From a virus: 31,279 nt of DNA. The DNA lies in the IMG/VR virus record IMGVR_UViG_3300032224_000083, positions 1-31,279 of that record; one strand, 5' to 3'. A program made the translations under genes and the position numbers. Every line of letters begins with the position of its first letter. Within the stretch, counting starts at the first letter, position 1. Positions 15,289 through 24,600 of this stretch are shown here, in pieces. The notes beneath the pieces are model-generated. The model did no database searches. It was given only the letters and a program-made list of their open reading frames with translations, and had not been told where the DNA came from.

Positions 15289-15873
15289 ATGGACTTACCT
15301 GTTTACTTATTAGACATAAGCGAGGATATGAATGACGATGCAGAAGTAGATTACGTTGCATTAGTTGACAGACCTGCTATACAAAAGAATTGGAATGCAT
15401 TTAAAAATCAGCAACGTTTTGAAGTGGTTAGTGAAGACAAGCACATCATTAGTGGTCCTCTTATGTTGGCTGATGTGCCTATTTTTAGGAGTGATGCTAC
15501 TTATGGCGATTATTATGTGGTATTCTCTAAAGATACCATTTTTAAGATTGCTCAAAAGTTTTTCAAAAGAGGCTACCAATCAAACGTAAACTTAATGCAC
15601 TCTCCTGAACAACAGGTAGAAGGTGTTACTATGTTTGAAAGCTTTATTACAGATGCAAGTAGAGGCATTCAACCAATGAAAGGTTTTGAAGATGCACCTG
15701 ACGGCTCGTGGTTTGGTTCTTTTAAAGTAGACAATCCAAAAGTATGGAACGATGTTAAAGATGGTAAATTCAAAGGCTTTAGTGTAGAAGGGTTATTTAC
15801 CTACAAAACACAAATGAGCAAAGAGCAAGAACTTATGAATGCAATAAAGGAAATATTGCAGAAGGTTAAATGA
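15289..15873 (+). CDS. XkdF-like prohead protease
   Basis: The 194-residue product resembles XkdF-like phage serine proteases of the S78 type (Peptidase_S78_2). NLMHSPEQ (residues 104-111) supplies the catalytic His and FKGFSVEGLF (around 163-172) the nucleophilic Ser. It begins VDYVALVDRPAIQKNW, a common lead-in for these proteins. It would process scaffold and capsid during prohead maturation. The scaffold-like and capsid genes follow directly, supporting the role. It sits between the two copies of the intergenic block, with TATTTA five bases before its ATG. Confidence 0.75.
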   Translation: MDLPVYLLDISEDMNDDAEVDYVALVDRPAIQKNWNAFKNQQRFEVVSEDKHIISGPLMLADVPIFRSDATYGDYYVVFSKDTIFKIAQKFFKRGYQSNVNLMHSPEQQVEGVTMFESFITDASRGIQPMKGFEDAPDGSWFGSFKVDNPKVWNDVKDGKFKGFSVEGLFTYKTQMSKEQELMNAIKEILQKVK

Positions 15874-15899
15874 TAAACAAAATCTTTTATTAATATTTA
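15864..15899 (+). repeat. Intergenic block upstream of the scaffold-like gene, copy 2
   Basis: GGTTAAATGATAA (15864-15876), 13 bases and TTAATATTTA (15890-15899) repeat copy 1 exactly in both boxes and in spacing. Here the next ATG (15910) is ten bases after the second box. Confidence 0.6.
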
Positions 15900-15909
15900 A
15901 ACAAAAAGA

Positions 15910-16509
15910 ATGATGAACGCAAAAGATGCAATTATGCAAATTAGGGCTTTATTCGAAGATATGCCACAAGTAGAAGCACCTGCTCCTGCTGAAGCACCTA
16001 TCGAGGAAGTACCTGTTACATTCGCAGAATATAGCCTTATAGATGGTACAAAGGTTATGATTAGCGAACTTGCAGTTGGCGGAGATGTTACATTAGCAGA
16101 CGGAAGTCCTGCACCAATGGGCGAACACCAATTAGCAGACGGAACTACAATTCAAGTAGACGAATTAGGTAAGATTATTGAAATCGCTTCTCCTAAAGAA
16201 GACCTTATGCCAGAGGAATCACCTATGGAAGCACCTGCTGAAATGGGTAAGAAGTTAGACCAACAAATGGCAGACGAAATCGCTGCTTTAGTTGCTGAAA
16301 ACACAAGCCTAAAATCACAAGTAGCACAATTAGAGACAAAAGTTAAGAATGGCTTTAGTCAAGTAGCTGAACTTATAGAAGCACTTACTAAGACTCCTAA
16401 CGCTGAACCTATTGCGCAACCGAAACAAACATTTGGTTCTAACGTAACTACACACGATATGAAGTACGATAGAATTGAGAAATTTAGAAACGCTTTATTA
16501 AACAAATAA
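15910..16509 (+). CDS. Scaffold-like protein
   Basis: The 199-residue product has an acidic Pro/Ala-rich stretch (PQVEAPAPAEAPIEEVP), a small repeat-like beta region (VTLADGSPAPMG, QLADGTTIQVD) and a coiled coil around residues 115-158 (LVAENTSLKSQVAQLETKVK). It ends in a basic tail. Such layouts are typical of scaffolds between protease and capsid genes, which shape the prohead and are then cleaved. The ATG at 15913 is an equally possible start. No strong family match is claimed. Confidence 0.6.
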   Translation: MMNAKDAIMQIRALFEDMPQVEAPAPAEAPIEEVPVTFAEYSLIDGTKVMISELAVGGDVTLADGSPAPMGEHQLADGTTIQVDELGKIIEIASPKEDLMPEESPMEAPAEMGKKLDQQMADEIAALVAENTSLKSQVAQLETKVKNGFSQVAELIEALTKTPNAEPIAQPKQTFGSNVTTHDMKYDRIEKFRNALLNK

Positions 16510-16521
16510 AAATAAAATAAA

Positions 16522-17475
16522 ATGGGATTTGATGTATCTGCATTAAGCAACTATACAAAGGAAAACGAAGCTCTACTTGTAACTTCATCTGTATTAGGTG
16601 CAAAAACTGCTTCTCTTATTAAGAGCGCAGGTAACGTTATGGTAGGTGTAAAATCTGCCGAGAAAATCAACATTATGGACACAGATGCTATCTTCCAAGA
16701 TGGTTCTGCTTGTGGCTTTAATGCTTCTGGTGCTACAACTTTCACTCAAAGAACTGTAACTCCTGGTAAAATCAAAGTAAACGAAGCTTTATGTCCTAAA
16801 GACCTTGAAGCTAAGTATTTACAAAAAGCTTTACCTACTGGTTCAAGCTATGACTCTATTCCTTTCGAGCAAGAGTATAGCGATAAGAAAGCTAAGACTA
16901 TTGCTGCTCAATTAGAGACTGCGACTTGGTTAGGAGATACCGCTTCTGGTAATGTAAACTTAAACAAGTTCGATGGTTTTGTAAAGTTAATCGGTGCTGC
17001 TTCAGGTGTTGTTGCTGCTAACGCTTCAACTTATATCTCTGGCGCTCCTTTATCTTCTATTACTGCTGCTAACGTAATCTCTATCTTTGATGGTGTTTAC
17101 CAAGCAATCCCTGCTAAAGTAGTAGCTGCTGATGATATGACTATCTTCTGTGGTCAAGATTTATTCCGCACTTACACAATCGCACTTAAGAATGCTAATA
17201 GCTTCTCTTACAATGTAGATGTGAAAGCTGATAGCGAATTTATCTTACCAGGTACTACAATCAAAGTTGTAGCAGTTGCAGGTCTTAACGGAAGCAATAA
17301 GATTTATGCTATGCGTTTAAGCAATATGTTCTTAGGTACAGACTTATTGAATGAAGAAGAAAAGTTTGAAATTTTCTATGCTAAAGAAGCTGACCAAGTA
17401 CGTTTCGTATCTCAGTTTAAATATGGTGTAAACATCGCATTCCCTGACGAGACTGTGAAGTTTGTTCTTGCATAA
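16522..17475 (+). CDS. Major capsid protein
   Basis: The 317-residue product (MGFDVSALSNYTKENEALLV) is rich in Ala and Val, with a long extended arm-like N-terminus and alternating helices and strands, consistent with an HK97-like coat protein. It lies directly after the scaffold-like gene. GC use and codon choice look optimised, with many GCT and GGT codons, as is common for the most abundant virion protein. A strong terminator follows its stop, so its transcript is likely made separately and in quantity. Confidence 0.8.
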   Translation: MGFDVSALSNYTKENEALLVTSSVLGAKTASLIKSAGNVMVGVKSAEKINIMDTDAIFQDGSACGFNASGATTFTQRTVTPGKIKVNEALCPKDLEAKYLQKALPTGSSYDSIPFEQEYSDKKAKTIAAQLETATWLGDTASGNVNLNKFDGFVKLIGAASGVVAANASTYISGAPLSSITAANVISIFDGVYQAIPAKVVAADDMTIFCGQDLFRTYTIALKNANSFSYNVDVKADSEFILPGTTIKVVAVAGLNGSNKIYAMRLSNMFLGTDLLNEEEKFEIFYAKEADQVRFVSQFKYGVNIAFPDETVKFVLA

Positions 17476-17481
17476 TTTATA

Positions 17482-17513
17482 GGGTAGGTTGAAATATACC
17501 TACCCACTTTTTT
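17482..17513 (+). terminator. Strong intrinsic terminator after the capsid gene
   Basis: GGGTAGGT (17482-17489) and ACCTACCC (17498-17505) form a perfect eight-base-pair stem around an eight-base loop, followed by ACTTTTTT. It sits seven bases after the capsid stop. Confidence 0.85.
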
Positions 17514-17536
17514 CAAATTAATTAAATTCAACAATA

Positions 17537-18055
17537 ATGGCTTGTGCTTTAACCCAAAATTATACATTAGACTGCAAAGACAGTTTAGGTGGTATTACTG
17601 AGGTTTATTTTATAGCAGCAGCAGATGTTACTTCTACAACCGAAGCAAGTGGTGTTATTACCGCTTTAGTAAAAGCTACAGGTAAGAAGTTCTACAAATA
17701 CGAACTTGTAAGAGGTACATCTCAGTTTGTTGAGAACGTAAATGCAAATATCCAAAACGGAACTGTATTTTATGCTCCTGAATTAACTATTGTATTAAAT
17801 AAACTTCAAGCTAACACAAGAAACGAAATCTTGTTATTGGCTCAAAACAGACTTGTATCAGTTGCCAAAGATAACAATGGCAAGTTTTGGTACTTAGGAA
17901 AAACTAAAGGATTAGACCTTACAGGCGGTAGCGCAGGTACAGGTACTGCCGAAGGGGATAGAAGTGGTTACACTTTGACCTTTACAGGTGCGGAAGCTGC
18001 CCTTGCTCCAGAAGTTAACTCTTCTGTTGCAGCAGCACTTACAACCGCAGGTTAG
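17537..18055 (+). CDS. Putative major tail tube protein
   Basis: The 172-residue product begins MACALTQNYTLDCKDSLGGI, with early cysteines and a beta-rich body. It ends in a GYTLTFTGAEAALAPEVN segment of the kind seen near the C-terminus of tail tube proteins. It is flanked by terminators on both sides, consistent with abundant expression as its own transcript. A head decoration protein is an alternative. The leader TTCAACAATAATG has no Shine-Dalgarno sequence. Confidence 0.55.
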   Translation: MACALTQNYTLDCKDSLGGITEVYFIAAADVTSTTEASGVITALVKATGKKFYKYELVRGTSQFVENVNANIQNGTVFYAPELTIVLNKLQANTRNEILLLAQNRLVSVAKDNNGKFWYLGKTKGLDLTGGSAGTGTAEGDRSGYTLTFTGAEAALAPEVNSSVAAALTTAG

Positions 18056-18083
18056 TAGGTTGTTTTGGTTTTGTATATAGATG

Positions 18084-18117
18084 CCCTCGTCTTTAATTAG
18101 GCGGGGGTTTTTTATTT
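18084..18117 (+). terminator. Intrinsic terminator after the tail-tube-like gene
   Basis: CCCTCGTC (18084-18091), loop TTTAATTA, and GGCGGGGG (18100-18107) pair over eight bases with two G-U pairs. TTTTTTATTTT follows directly. Confidence 0.8.
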
Positions 18118-18145
18118 TGCAAACATTCGCTACTAATTATATTTA
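18116..18145 (+). promoter_or_regulatory. Candidate late promoter before the GTG start at 18151
   Basis: TTTG at 18116-18119 and TATATTTA at 18138-18145 are 18 bases apart, close to the Bacteroidota pattern. The box ends five bases before GTG. It overlaps the terminator's T-tract, so one unit ends where the next begins. Confidence 0.5.
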
Positions 18146-18150
18146 TACTT

Positions 18151-18525
18151 GTGATAAGACTTACTAAGGGTCAAACCCAAAATATAATACTTACATTGAC
18201 TGAAAAGCAAATGCTTACAAGTCCGAACTATTTATTCGTATTTGAGAATAGAAGCACAAATACTGAGATAAAATTCGTTAAGCTTAACGCTACGGATATA
18301 AGCGCATATAAAGATAGATTTAATGAGTTTAGCATCGTAGTAAATAGTTACTTTAATACGGCTTTAAACGGGCAATATACCTACACAATCTACGAACAAG
18401 CAAGTACTACCAATACAAACCAGACAGGCTTAAACTTGCTGGAAAGTGGCATTATGGAGTTATCTGGAACAACTATATCATTCACAGAATACGAAACAAC
18501 AAGCACATTCACAATTAGACAATAA
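18151..18525 (+). CDS. Small beta-rich virion-type protein
   Basis: The 124-residue product starts with GTG (MIRLTKGQTQNIILTLTEKQ). It is strand-rich with Ig-like spacing: YLFVFENRSTNTEIKFV, FSIVVNSYF and YTYTIYEQ, then a C-terminal strand series. Similar small proteins precede portal or connector genes in Bacteroidota phages and could be decoration or connector parts. No function is assigned. It shares one base with the portal gene (TAATG). Confidence 0.55.
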   Translation: MIRLTKGQTQNIILTLTEKQMLTSPNYLFVFENRSTNTEIKFVKLNATDISAYKDRFNEFSIVVNSYFNTALNGQYTYTIYEQASTTNTNQTGLNLLESGIMELSGTTISFTEYETTSTFTIRQ

Positions 18526-20510
18526 TGGAAATACAAGTATTGACATTTGCGGAAGCAAAGCAACCAGAATATAAAGAGAAAAAAGGCGAAGGGTATATGC
18601 AGTATGGTCAAAACAATGACTATCCTCAATACTTATTAGACCTATTTAACAAGTCAGCAAAGCACAATGCTATTATTAAAGGCAAAGTGAATTACATTGT
18701 TGGCAATGGTTGGGCAGGAGAAGAGGCTATTGTTAAACAAGTTAATAGAGACGAGACTTTAAACGACTTAACAAAAAAGGTTGCTTTAGATTTAGAACTA
18801 TTTGGCGGTGCTTATATTCAAGTTATTTGGAGTGTAATGGGCGGTCAAGTAGCTGAGTTATGGCATTGTGATTATACAAAGATTAGAACTAACAAAGATA
18901 ATACTCAGTTTTGGTATAAAGAAGATTGGAAAGATAGAAAAGATAAAGCTGAGATTTACAACGCTTTTAACCCTAATAATCCTCAAGGAGTTCAAATACT
19001 TTATGTAAAAGAGTACAGACCAGGAATGAACGTTTATAGTCTTCCTGGTTATTTTGGTGCGCTTAACTATATCGAAAGTGATGTAGAAGTAAGTAAGCAC
19101 GTTTTAGGTAATGCTCAAACAGGGTTTTCTGCAAGTAAACTTATTACTTTACCAAACGGAGAGCCAAGTCCTGACGAGAAACGTGCAGTAAGCAGACAGT
19201 TCGACAATATGTATACGGGTGCAGACGGAAAGAAGTATTTACTTGCTTTTGTAAATGATGTAACAAGAAAGCCTATTGTAGATGATTTGGGTGCGAGTGA
19301 TTTAACTAAAGAGGACTTTGGTAGAGTAGACGAGTTAATACAAACTAACATATTTAGCGGACACCAAATTACAAGTCCTGACTTATTCGGTATTGCTATG
19401 CCTGGTCAATTAGGCAATCGCCAACAGATGCGTGATAGCTACGAGATATTTAATAATACCTATGTACGCTATAAGCAAATGCAAATAGAGGGTGTATTTA
19501 ATATGCTTGGTAAATATGCAGGAGTTCAAGTTGAATTAAAGCTACAACCAGTAGACCCTATCGGAATTGACTTTAGCGAAAACATCATTAAAGATGTAGC
19601 ACCAAAAGAATGGATATTAGAGAAGCTTGGTATTGACCCTACTAAATACGGAATGCCGATAGCAACTGAGCAGCCAATGGCAGCAAGTCCTTTAAGTGTT
19701 AATGAGCATATTAAAGGCTTGAAAGGTCGTGAGTGGCAAAATATGCAGCGTATCATTAGAGACTTTAATAGAGGAAAGATAACAAGAGAACAAGCAAGTT
19801 CAATGCTTAAGGGTGGATATGCTTTAAGTGACGAAGAGGTATCTACTTGGTTAGGCAGCGAAGAGGCTCAATTTAACGAGCAGGACTTCGGTGTTTTCTT
19901 TGAGTTCGGAGAAGATAGACAAGCATATGATGTGCTTAAAAGTAAGACAAGATTTAGCGATGATATCGACTTTCAAATGTTTGCTGATGTAACGCAGTTG
20001 CAATCTAACATATTGGACTTGATTGCTAAGGATAAGCGTATTACTCCAGAAGTAATTGCTGACACTTTAAAAGAAGATATAAGTGCAGTTAAGCGTGTTA
20101 TTGATGCTTTAATTGAGAAGGGGTTTATTAAGACAAGCGAAGTAAAGCAAGGAAAAGGAATAGACCAAAACGTTATTGTAGAAAGGCAACTTACTGCTCC
20201 TATTGGACAGATTGTTGAAGCTATGAAGCCACAAACTACGCAGATATTAATTAGATATTCTTATGAGTGGATACCTGAGTTAGATAGAAGTGGAAAAGCA
20301 AAAGACAATCCATTAATTACTTCAAGTAGACCATTCTGCAAGTATTTATTAGAAGCTAATAAGTTTTATACCAGAAGCGATATTGAAAGTATGAGTGCAA
20401 GACTTGGATATTCTGTATGGGATAGACGAGGCGGTTGGTGGAATAATGATGGTAAAATATCAGAAAGTTGCAGACATAGGTGGGTATCAAATATAGTTAA
20501 AAGAAAATAG
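18525..20510 (+). CDS. Portal protein with extra C-terminal domains
   Basis: The 661-residue product has a portal-type core over about residues 1-400 (AKHNAIIKGKVNYIVGNGWA, LELFGGAYIQVIW, FSGHQITSPDLFG). Portals form the dodecameric DNA gate and terminase dock. Residues about 490-540 look like a winged helix (RITPEVIADTLKEDISAVKR). About 600-661 carries SRPFCKYLLEA, DRRGGWW and CRHRW, a Cys/His/Trp pattern like the MuF-type minor head region. The total is longer than a typical portal of 450-550 residues, which suggests a fusion. The gene stands 11 kb from the terminase. The function of the added domains is inferred only. Confidence 0.8.
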   Translation: MEIQVLTFAEAKQPEYKEKKGEGYMQYGQNNDYPQYLLDLFNKSAKHNAIIKGKVNYIVGNGWAGEEAIVKQVNRDETLNDLTKKVALDLELFGGAYIQVIWSVMGGQVAELWHCDYTKIRTNKDNTQFWYKEDWKDRKDKAEIYNAFNPNNPQGVQILYVKEYRPGMNVYSLPGYFGALNYIESDVEVSKHVLGNAQTGFSASKLITLPNGEPSPDEKRAVSRQFDNMYTGADGKKYLLAFVNDVTRKPIVDDLGASDLTKEDFGRVDELIQTNIFSGHQITSPDLFGIAMPGQLGNRQQMRDSYEIFNNTYVRYKQMQIEGVFNMLGKYAGVQVELKLQPVDPIGIDFSENIIKDVAPKEWILEKLGIDPTKYGMPIATEQPMAASPLSVNEHIKGLKGREWQNMQRIIRDFNRGKITREQASSMLKGGYALSDEEVSTWLGSEEAQFNEQDFGVFFEFGEDRQAYDVLKSKTRFSDDIDFQMFADVTQLQSNILDLIAKDKRITPEVIADTLKEDISAVKRVIDALIEKGFIKTSEVKQGKGIDQNVIVERQLTAPIGQIVEAMKPQTTQILIRYSYEWIPELDRSGKAKDNPLITSSRPFCKYLLEANKFYTRSDIESMSARLGYSVWDRRGGWWNNDGKISESCRHRWVSNIVKRK

Positions 20511-20512
20511 CA

Positions 20513-21094
20513 ATGAGTTTAAACACATTATTTATATCTGTTCAAAACATTAAGGACAGAAGTGGCTTACACGCTAACGTAGACGAGAAGCTTGTATTAC
20601 CTGAAATTAAAACTGCACAGGATATTTATATCTTACCGGCTTTAGGTAGTGCTTTATATAATCGCTTACAAGCAGGTATTACTGCAAACAATTTGACAAG
20701 TGAAGAAGTAACTTTATTAGACAACTATATTGCAGATACTTTAGTACACTATGTACTTAGTGAAATGCCTATTGGCTTATCTTTCCAATATTATAATAAA
20801 GGCTTGTTAAGAAAGGGTGGCGAGAATACCGAGAACCCTTCAATGCAAGATATGATTGATGTAGCAAATAGATACAAATCTCGTGCTGAGTTCTACAAGC
20901 AAAGAATGATTAAATACTTAAAAGAATATTCTACGACTTATCCTGAGTACTTACAACCTGGAAGTGGCATTGATGCAATACACCCTGAGAACGATGCTTA
21001 TACAACGAGCATTTGGCTTGGAGAGTATGACTGCTGCGCAGGTAAAAGCTTTGAGGAGTTATATCAAGGTAACAAAGGTTGTAGTGGCTGCTAA
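20513..21094 (+). CDS. Putative head-tail connector protein
   Basis: The 193-residue product begins MSLNTLFISVQNIKDRSGLH and is largely helical (EIKTAQDIYILPALGSALYN), matching the pattern of DUF6712-like proteins next to portals. It ends in a Cys-rich tail (YDCCAGKSFEELYQGNKGCS) that could bind metal. Two bases separate it from the portal gene. The adaptor role is inferred from position and helical fold. Confidence 0.6.
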   Translation: MSLNTLFISVQNIKDRSGLHANVDEKLVLPEIKTAQDIYILPALGSALYNRLQAGITANNLTSEEVTLLDNYIADTLVHYVLSEMPIGLSFQYYNKGLLRKGGENTENPSMQDMIDVANRYKSRAEFYKQRMIKYLKEYSTTYPEYLQPGSGIDAIHPENDAYTTSIWLGEYDCCAGKSFEELYQGNKGCSGC

Positions 21095-21096
21095 AT

Positions 21097-21228
21097 ATGA
21101 GTAAAGTAACAACAATAAAAAACCAAAATAAACTTCGTGTTTATTTAGAAAAAATTAAGAATGAGCCTGACGTTAAACCAAATAACAAAACAAATAACGA
21201 CACTCGGAAACGACCACGAACAAATTAA
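21097..21228 (+). CDS. Tiny basic protein (43 residues)
   Basis: The product MSKVTTIKNQNKLRVYLEKI continues to an Asn/Lys/Arg-rich tail ending TRKRPRTN. It starts two bases after the upstream stop and overlaps the next gene by 68 bases in a different frame. Similar short basic proteins occur in related phage operons. The tight spacing supports it; the long overlap weakens it. Confidence 0.45.
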   Translation: MSKVTTIKNQNKLRVYLEKIKNEPDVKPNNKTNNDTRKRPRTN

Positions 21229-21604
21229 CTTTGTTTACTTTGGCGATGTGTGGGAACGTTTAAGCAACGGAGAGGTAACTTATCCGGCTATGTTCTTTAC
21301 ATTAACAGGTGCGAATATCTTAGCAAAGAATATAGAGTATCAATTTAGCTTGTACTTTATGGATAGAATGCTAATGGAAGAGACAAACGAAACAGAGGTA
21401 CTTAGCGATATGACTTTAGTCGGTCAGGATATTATAGCACAGTTAAGATATCCGAAAGCAGTTTGGACTATTGGAGATAACGCACCTATTACTTTCTATA
21501 CAGAAAGCGACCCTGACTATCTTGCAGGAGTTAAGATAGATATTACATTACAATTACCATACTTAAACGATAGATGCGCCGTGCCATCTATATATGCATA
21601 CTAA
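21161..21604 (+). CDS. Putative tail-terminator or completion protein
   Basis: The 147-residue product (MSLTLNQITKQITTLGNDHE) has the strand-helix layout of small tail-completion proteins: a helix, YPAMFFTLTG, FSLYFMDRM, a helix (EVLSDMTLVGQDIIAQLRYP) and final strands. It lies between the connector and the fibre. The role is a pattern-based guess. Confidence 0.5.
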   Translation: MSLTLNQITKQITTLGNDHEQINFVYFGDVWERLSNGEVTYPAMFFTLTGANILAKNIEYQFSLYFMDRMLMEETNETEVLSDMTLVGQDIIAQLRYPKAVWTIGDNAPITFYTESDPDYLAGVKIDITLQLPYLNDRCAVPSIYAY

Positions 21605-21605
21605 G

Positions 21606-24600
21606 ATGATAGGAAAAAAGATTAATCAATTAGCTACCGAGTTAGCACCTGCTTCAACTGACTTAACTATTATTGGCAATCCGACAACGGGAGTAAGTAA
21701 GAAGATTACACTTGCTCAATTAGGTGCTATTTTTAGCGGTGCAGTTAGCTTCTATACAAACTATGCAGCATTTCCAACACCTGGCACAACAGATGTAATT
21801 TACTGCGCTAAAGATACTAAGAAGCTTTATTTATGGAGTGGCTCTGCTTATGTAGAAGTTTTCCCTTCACAAGCTTTATTAGATACTTATCAGCTAAGAA
21901 GTGAAAAGGGCAACGCTAATGGTTATGCTTCTTTAGATAGTTTAGGAAAAGTACCTATTAGTCAATTACCGAGTTCTTTAATGGAATATAAAGGAACTTG
22001 GAGTGCAGCTACTAACACACCTACACTTGCGAATGGCACAGGAGACACGGGAGATGTTTATATATGTAATGTAGCAGGTAGCGTTAACTTTGGTGCAGGT
22101 TCTATAACTTTTGCAGTAGGAGATTATGTGATTTATTCAGGAAGTATTTGGCAGCGTTCAAGTGGTGCGGTAGGTACTGTTACAAGTGTTGCTGCATCAA
22201 TTACGGGAGATGCAATAGGTATTACAGGAAGTCCAGTAACTACTTCGGGAACTTTATCTTTTGCTTTTAGTGGTAACACATCTCAATATATTAGAGGTAA
22301 TGGTACACTTGCTAACTTTCCTACTTCTTTAGTTACAGGAACAGGTACTACGAATTATGTAACTAAATGGAGTTCTACAAGTGGACAAATTATTAATAGT
22401 GGAATAGTAGACATAGGCGGTAGCATATATAATGCTCTTACAACGGCAGGTCAATTTGCTTGGCAGTTTAACGGAAGTACTACAACAGGAATGTCTTATG
22501 GTGCTTTGATTAATGCAGGAACGAATGCGAGTGATATTGCTTTGCGTATACAAAATGCAAGTTCAACAAGTGTGTACTTTTATGTGTGGGGAGATGGTAA
22601 GGTGCAGATTAACAATATACCGAACGCAACGACCGATACAGATAAGTTTTTGGTAAGTGATAGCGGAGTTATTAAATATAGAACAGGTGCTGAGTTATTA
22701 AGCGACATCGGTGGTGCAAGTGCATCTGGTTACGTTCCATACACGGGAGCAACAAGTGACGTTGATTTAGGTGCTTACAAATTAAGTTTAAACAAACAAC
22801 AATTTTCTTCTATATCTGCTCCTACTTATTCGGAAGGTTTAGTATGGTATGACTCTGCACAAAAGTCATTATCTTTTTACAATGACTCAAGTTTATCTCC
22901 TGTTTATATCGGAGAAAATATTGTTTTAAAAGTATACAACAATACGGGCAGTACTATATCAAAAGGAGCGCCTGTTTATATTCAATCGGGAGGTACTTAC
23001 ACTTATCCTAATGTGGCTTTAGCTAAAGCTGACAATGCCTCTACTGCTGCCGTTATTGGTTTAATGAACGCAGATACTCCTACGGGTAGTTTTGGTTATG
23101 TTACATCTACGGGAGTTATTACAGGGGTGAATACAGGAGCTTATTCGGAAGGTACTATTTTATATTTAAGTCCTTATAGTGCAGGACAATTAATGAACAC
23201 AATTCCGCCAACGGGTTATGCTGTTCAAGTTGGAGTAGTAGCACATTCTAATAGTCCTAATGGAACTATTTATACAAAGCAAACTACACCTTTAGCAATA
23301 TCGGCTTCAACTATTGTAGGAACTTTAGCGGTTGCTAATGGCGGCACAGGTGCTACAACGGCAAGTGGTGCAAGAACTAATTTAGGCTTAGTAATAGGAA
23401 CTGATGTTTTAGCTTATAGAACTTTTGGTACTGCTGCTAATAATAACACTGGCGACTTTTATTTAAGCACTAATCCTTCTAACTATATATCGTTAGCTTC
23501 TTTAAGTTTTAGTGCAGGTAGTGGTGCATACAATTCTACAACGGGAGTTATTACTATCCCTACGAATAATAACCAATTAACTAACGGAGCAAACTATATT
23601 ACTTTAGGTTTATTAAGTGCATCAAGTCCTTTAATTTACAATAATGTAACAGGTGCTTTTAGTATTCAAGCAGCAAGTGGTTCACAGAATGGATATTTAA
23701 GCAGTACCGATTGGACTACGTTTAACAATAAGCAAAGTGCTTTAACCAATCCAGTAACTGGTACAGGTACTACTAACTACCTACCTAAGTTTACAGGTAT
23801 AAGTACAATAGGGAATAGTCAAATCTTTGATAATGGTACTAATGTTGGAATCGGAACTGCAAGTCCGGGAGAAAGGTTTACTGTTAATGGATACATAGGA
23901 TTACAAAGAGGCGGAACACAAATTTGGCATTATGGAGTTGATGCTTCAAATTCAATTGAGTTTGTTCGCAGTGGTATTGCTACAAGAATGACTTTAACTT
24001 CTGATGGCAATTTAGGATTAGGAGTTACACCGAGTGCGTGGTCGCTTACAAATTACAATGCACTTCAAGTTGGAAACTCTTCAATATTTTCAAGTGTAAC
24101 AAGTGGTGATTCTAATTTTTCATCAAATAGTTACTACAATGCAGGTTGGAAATATATAACATCTGCTGCTGCTTCTTATTATAGTCAAAATGGTGGTGTT
24201 CATTATTGGTACAATGCTCCTTCAGGAACGGCAGGTAACGCTATATCCTTTACCCAAGCAATGACGTTAAACGCTTCAGGTAATTTATCAATAGGGAATA
24301 CTAATGATACATATAAACTTGATGTAACGGGAATAGGAAGATTTTATAGAAATGATAGTGGAAATATAAGTTTAACATTAACAAATGCTTATATTAATCA
24401 AGGAAACCTAATAAACTTTGTTCATAATTCAGGCGGTTCAACTACAAATGGATATATAGGACACGGTGGAGATAGCACAGGTAATTTTGTTATCATCAAT
24501 AATAGTATTACTGCATTATCATTAGCACGTTCTACAGGAGCAGCTACATTCTCAAGTAGTGTAAAGACAAATACATTATTTGGTTTTAGTTCTTATACAA

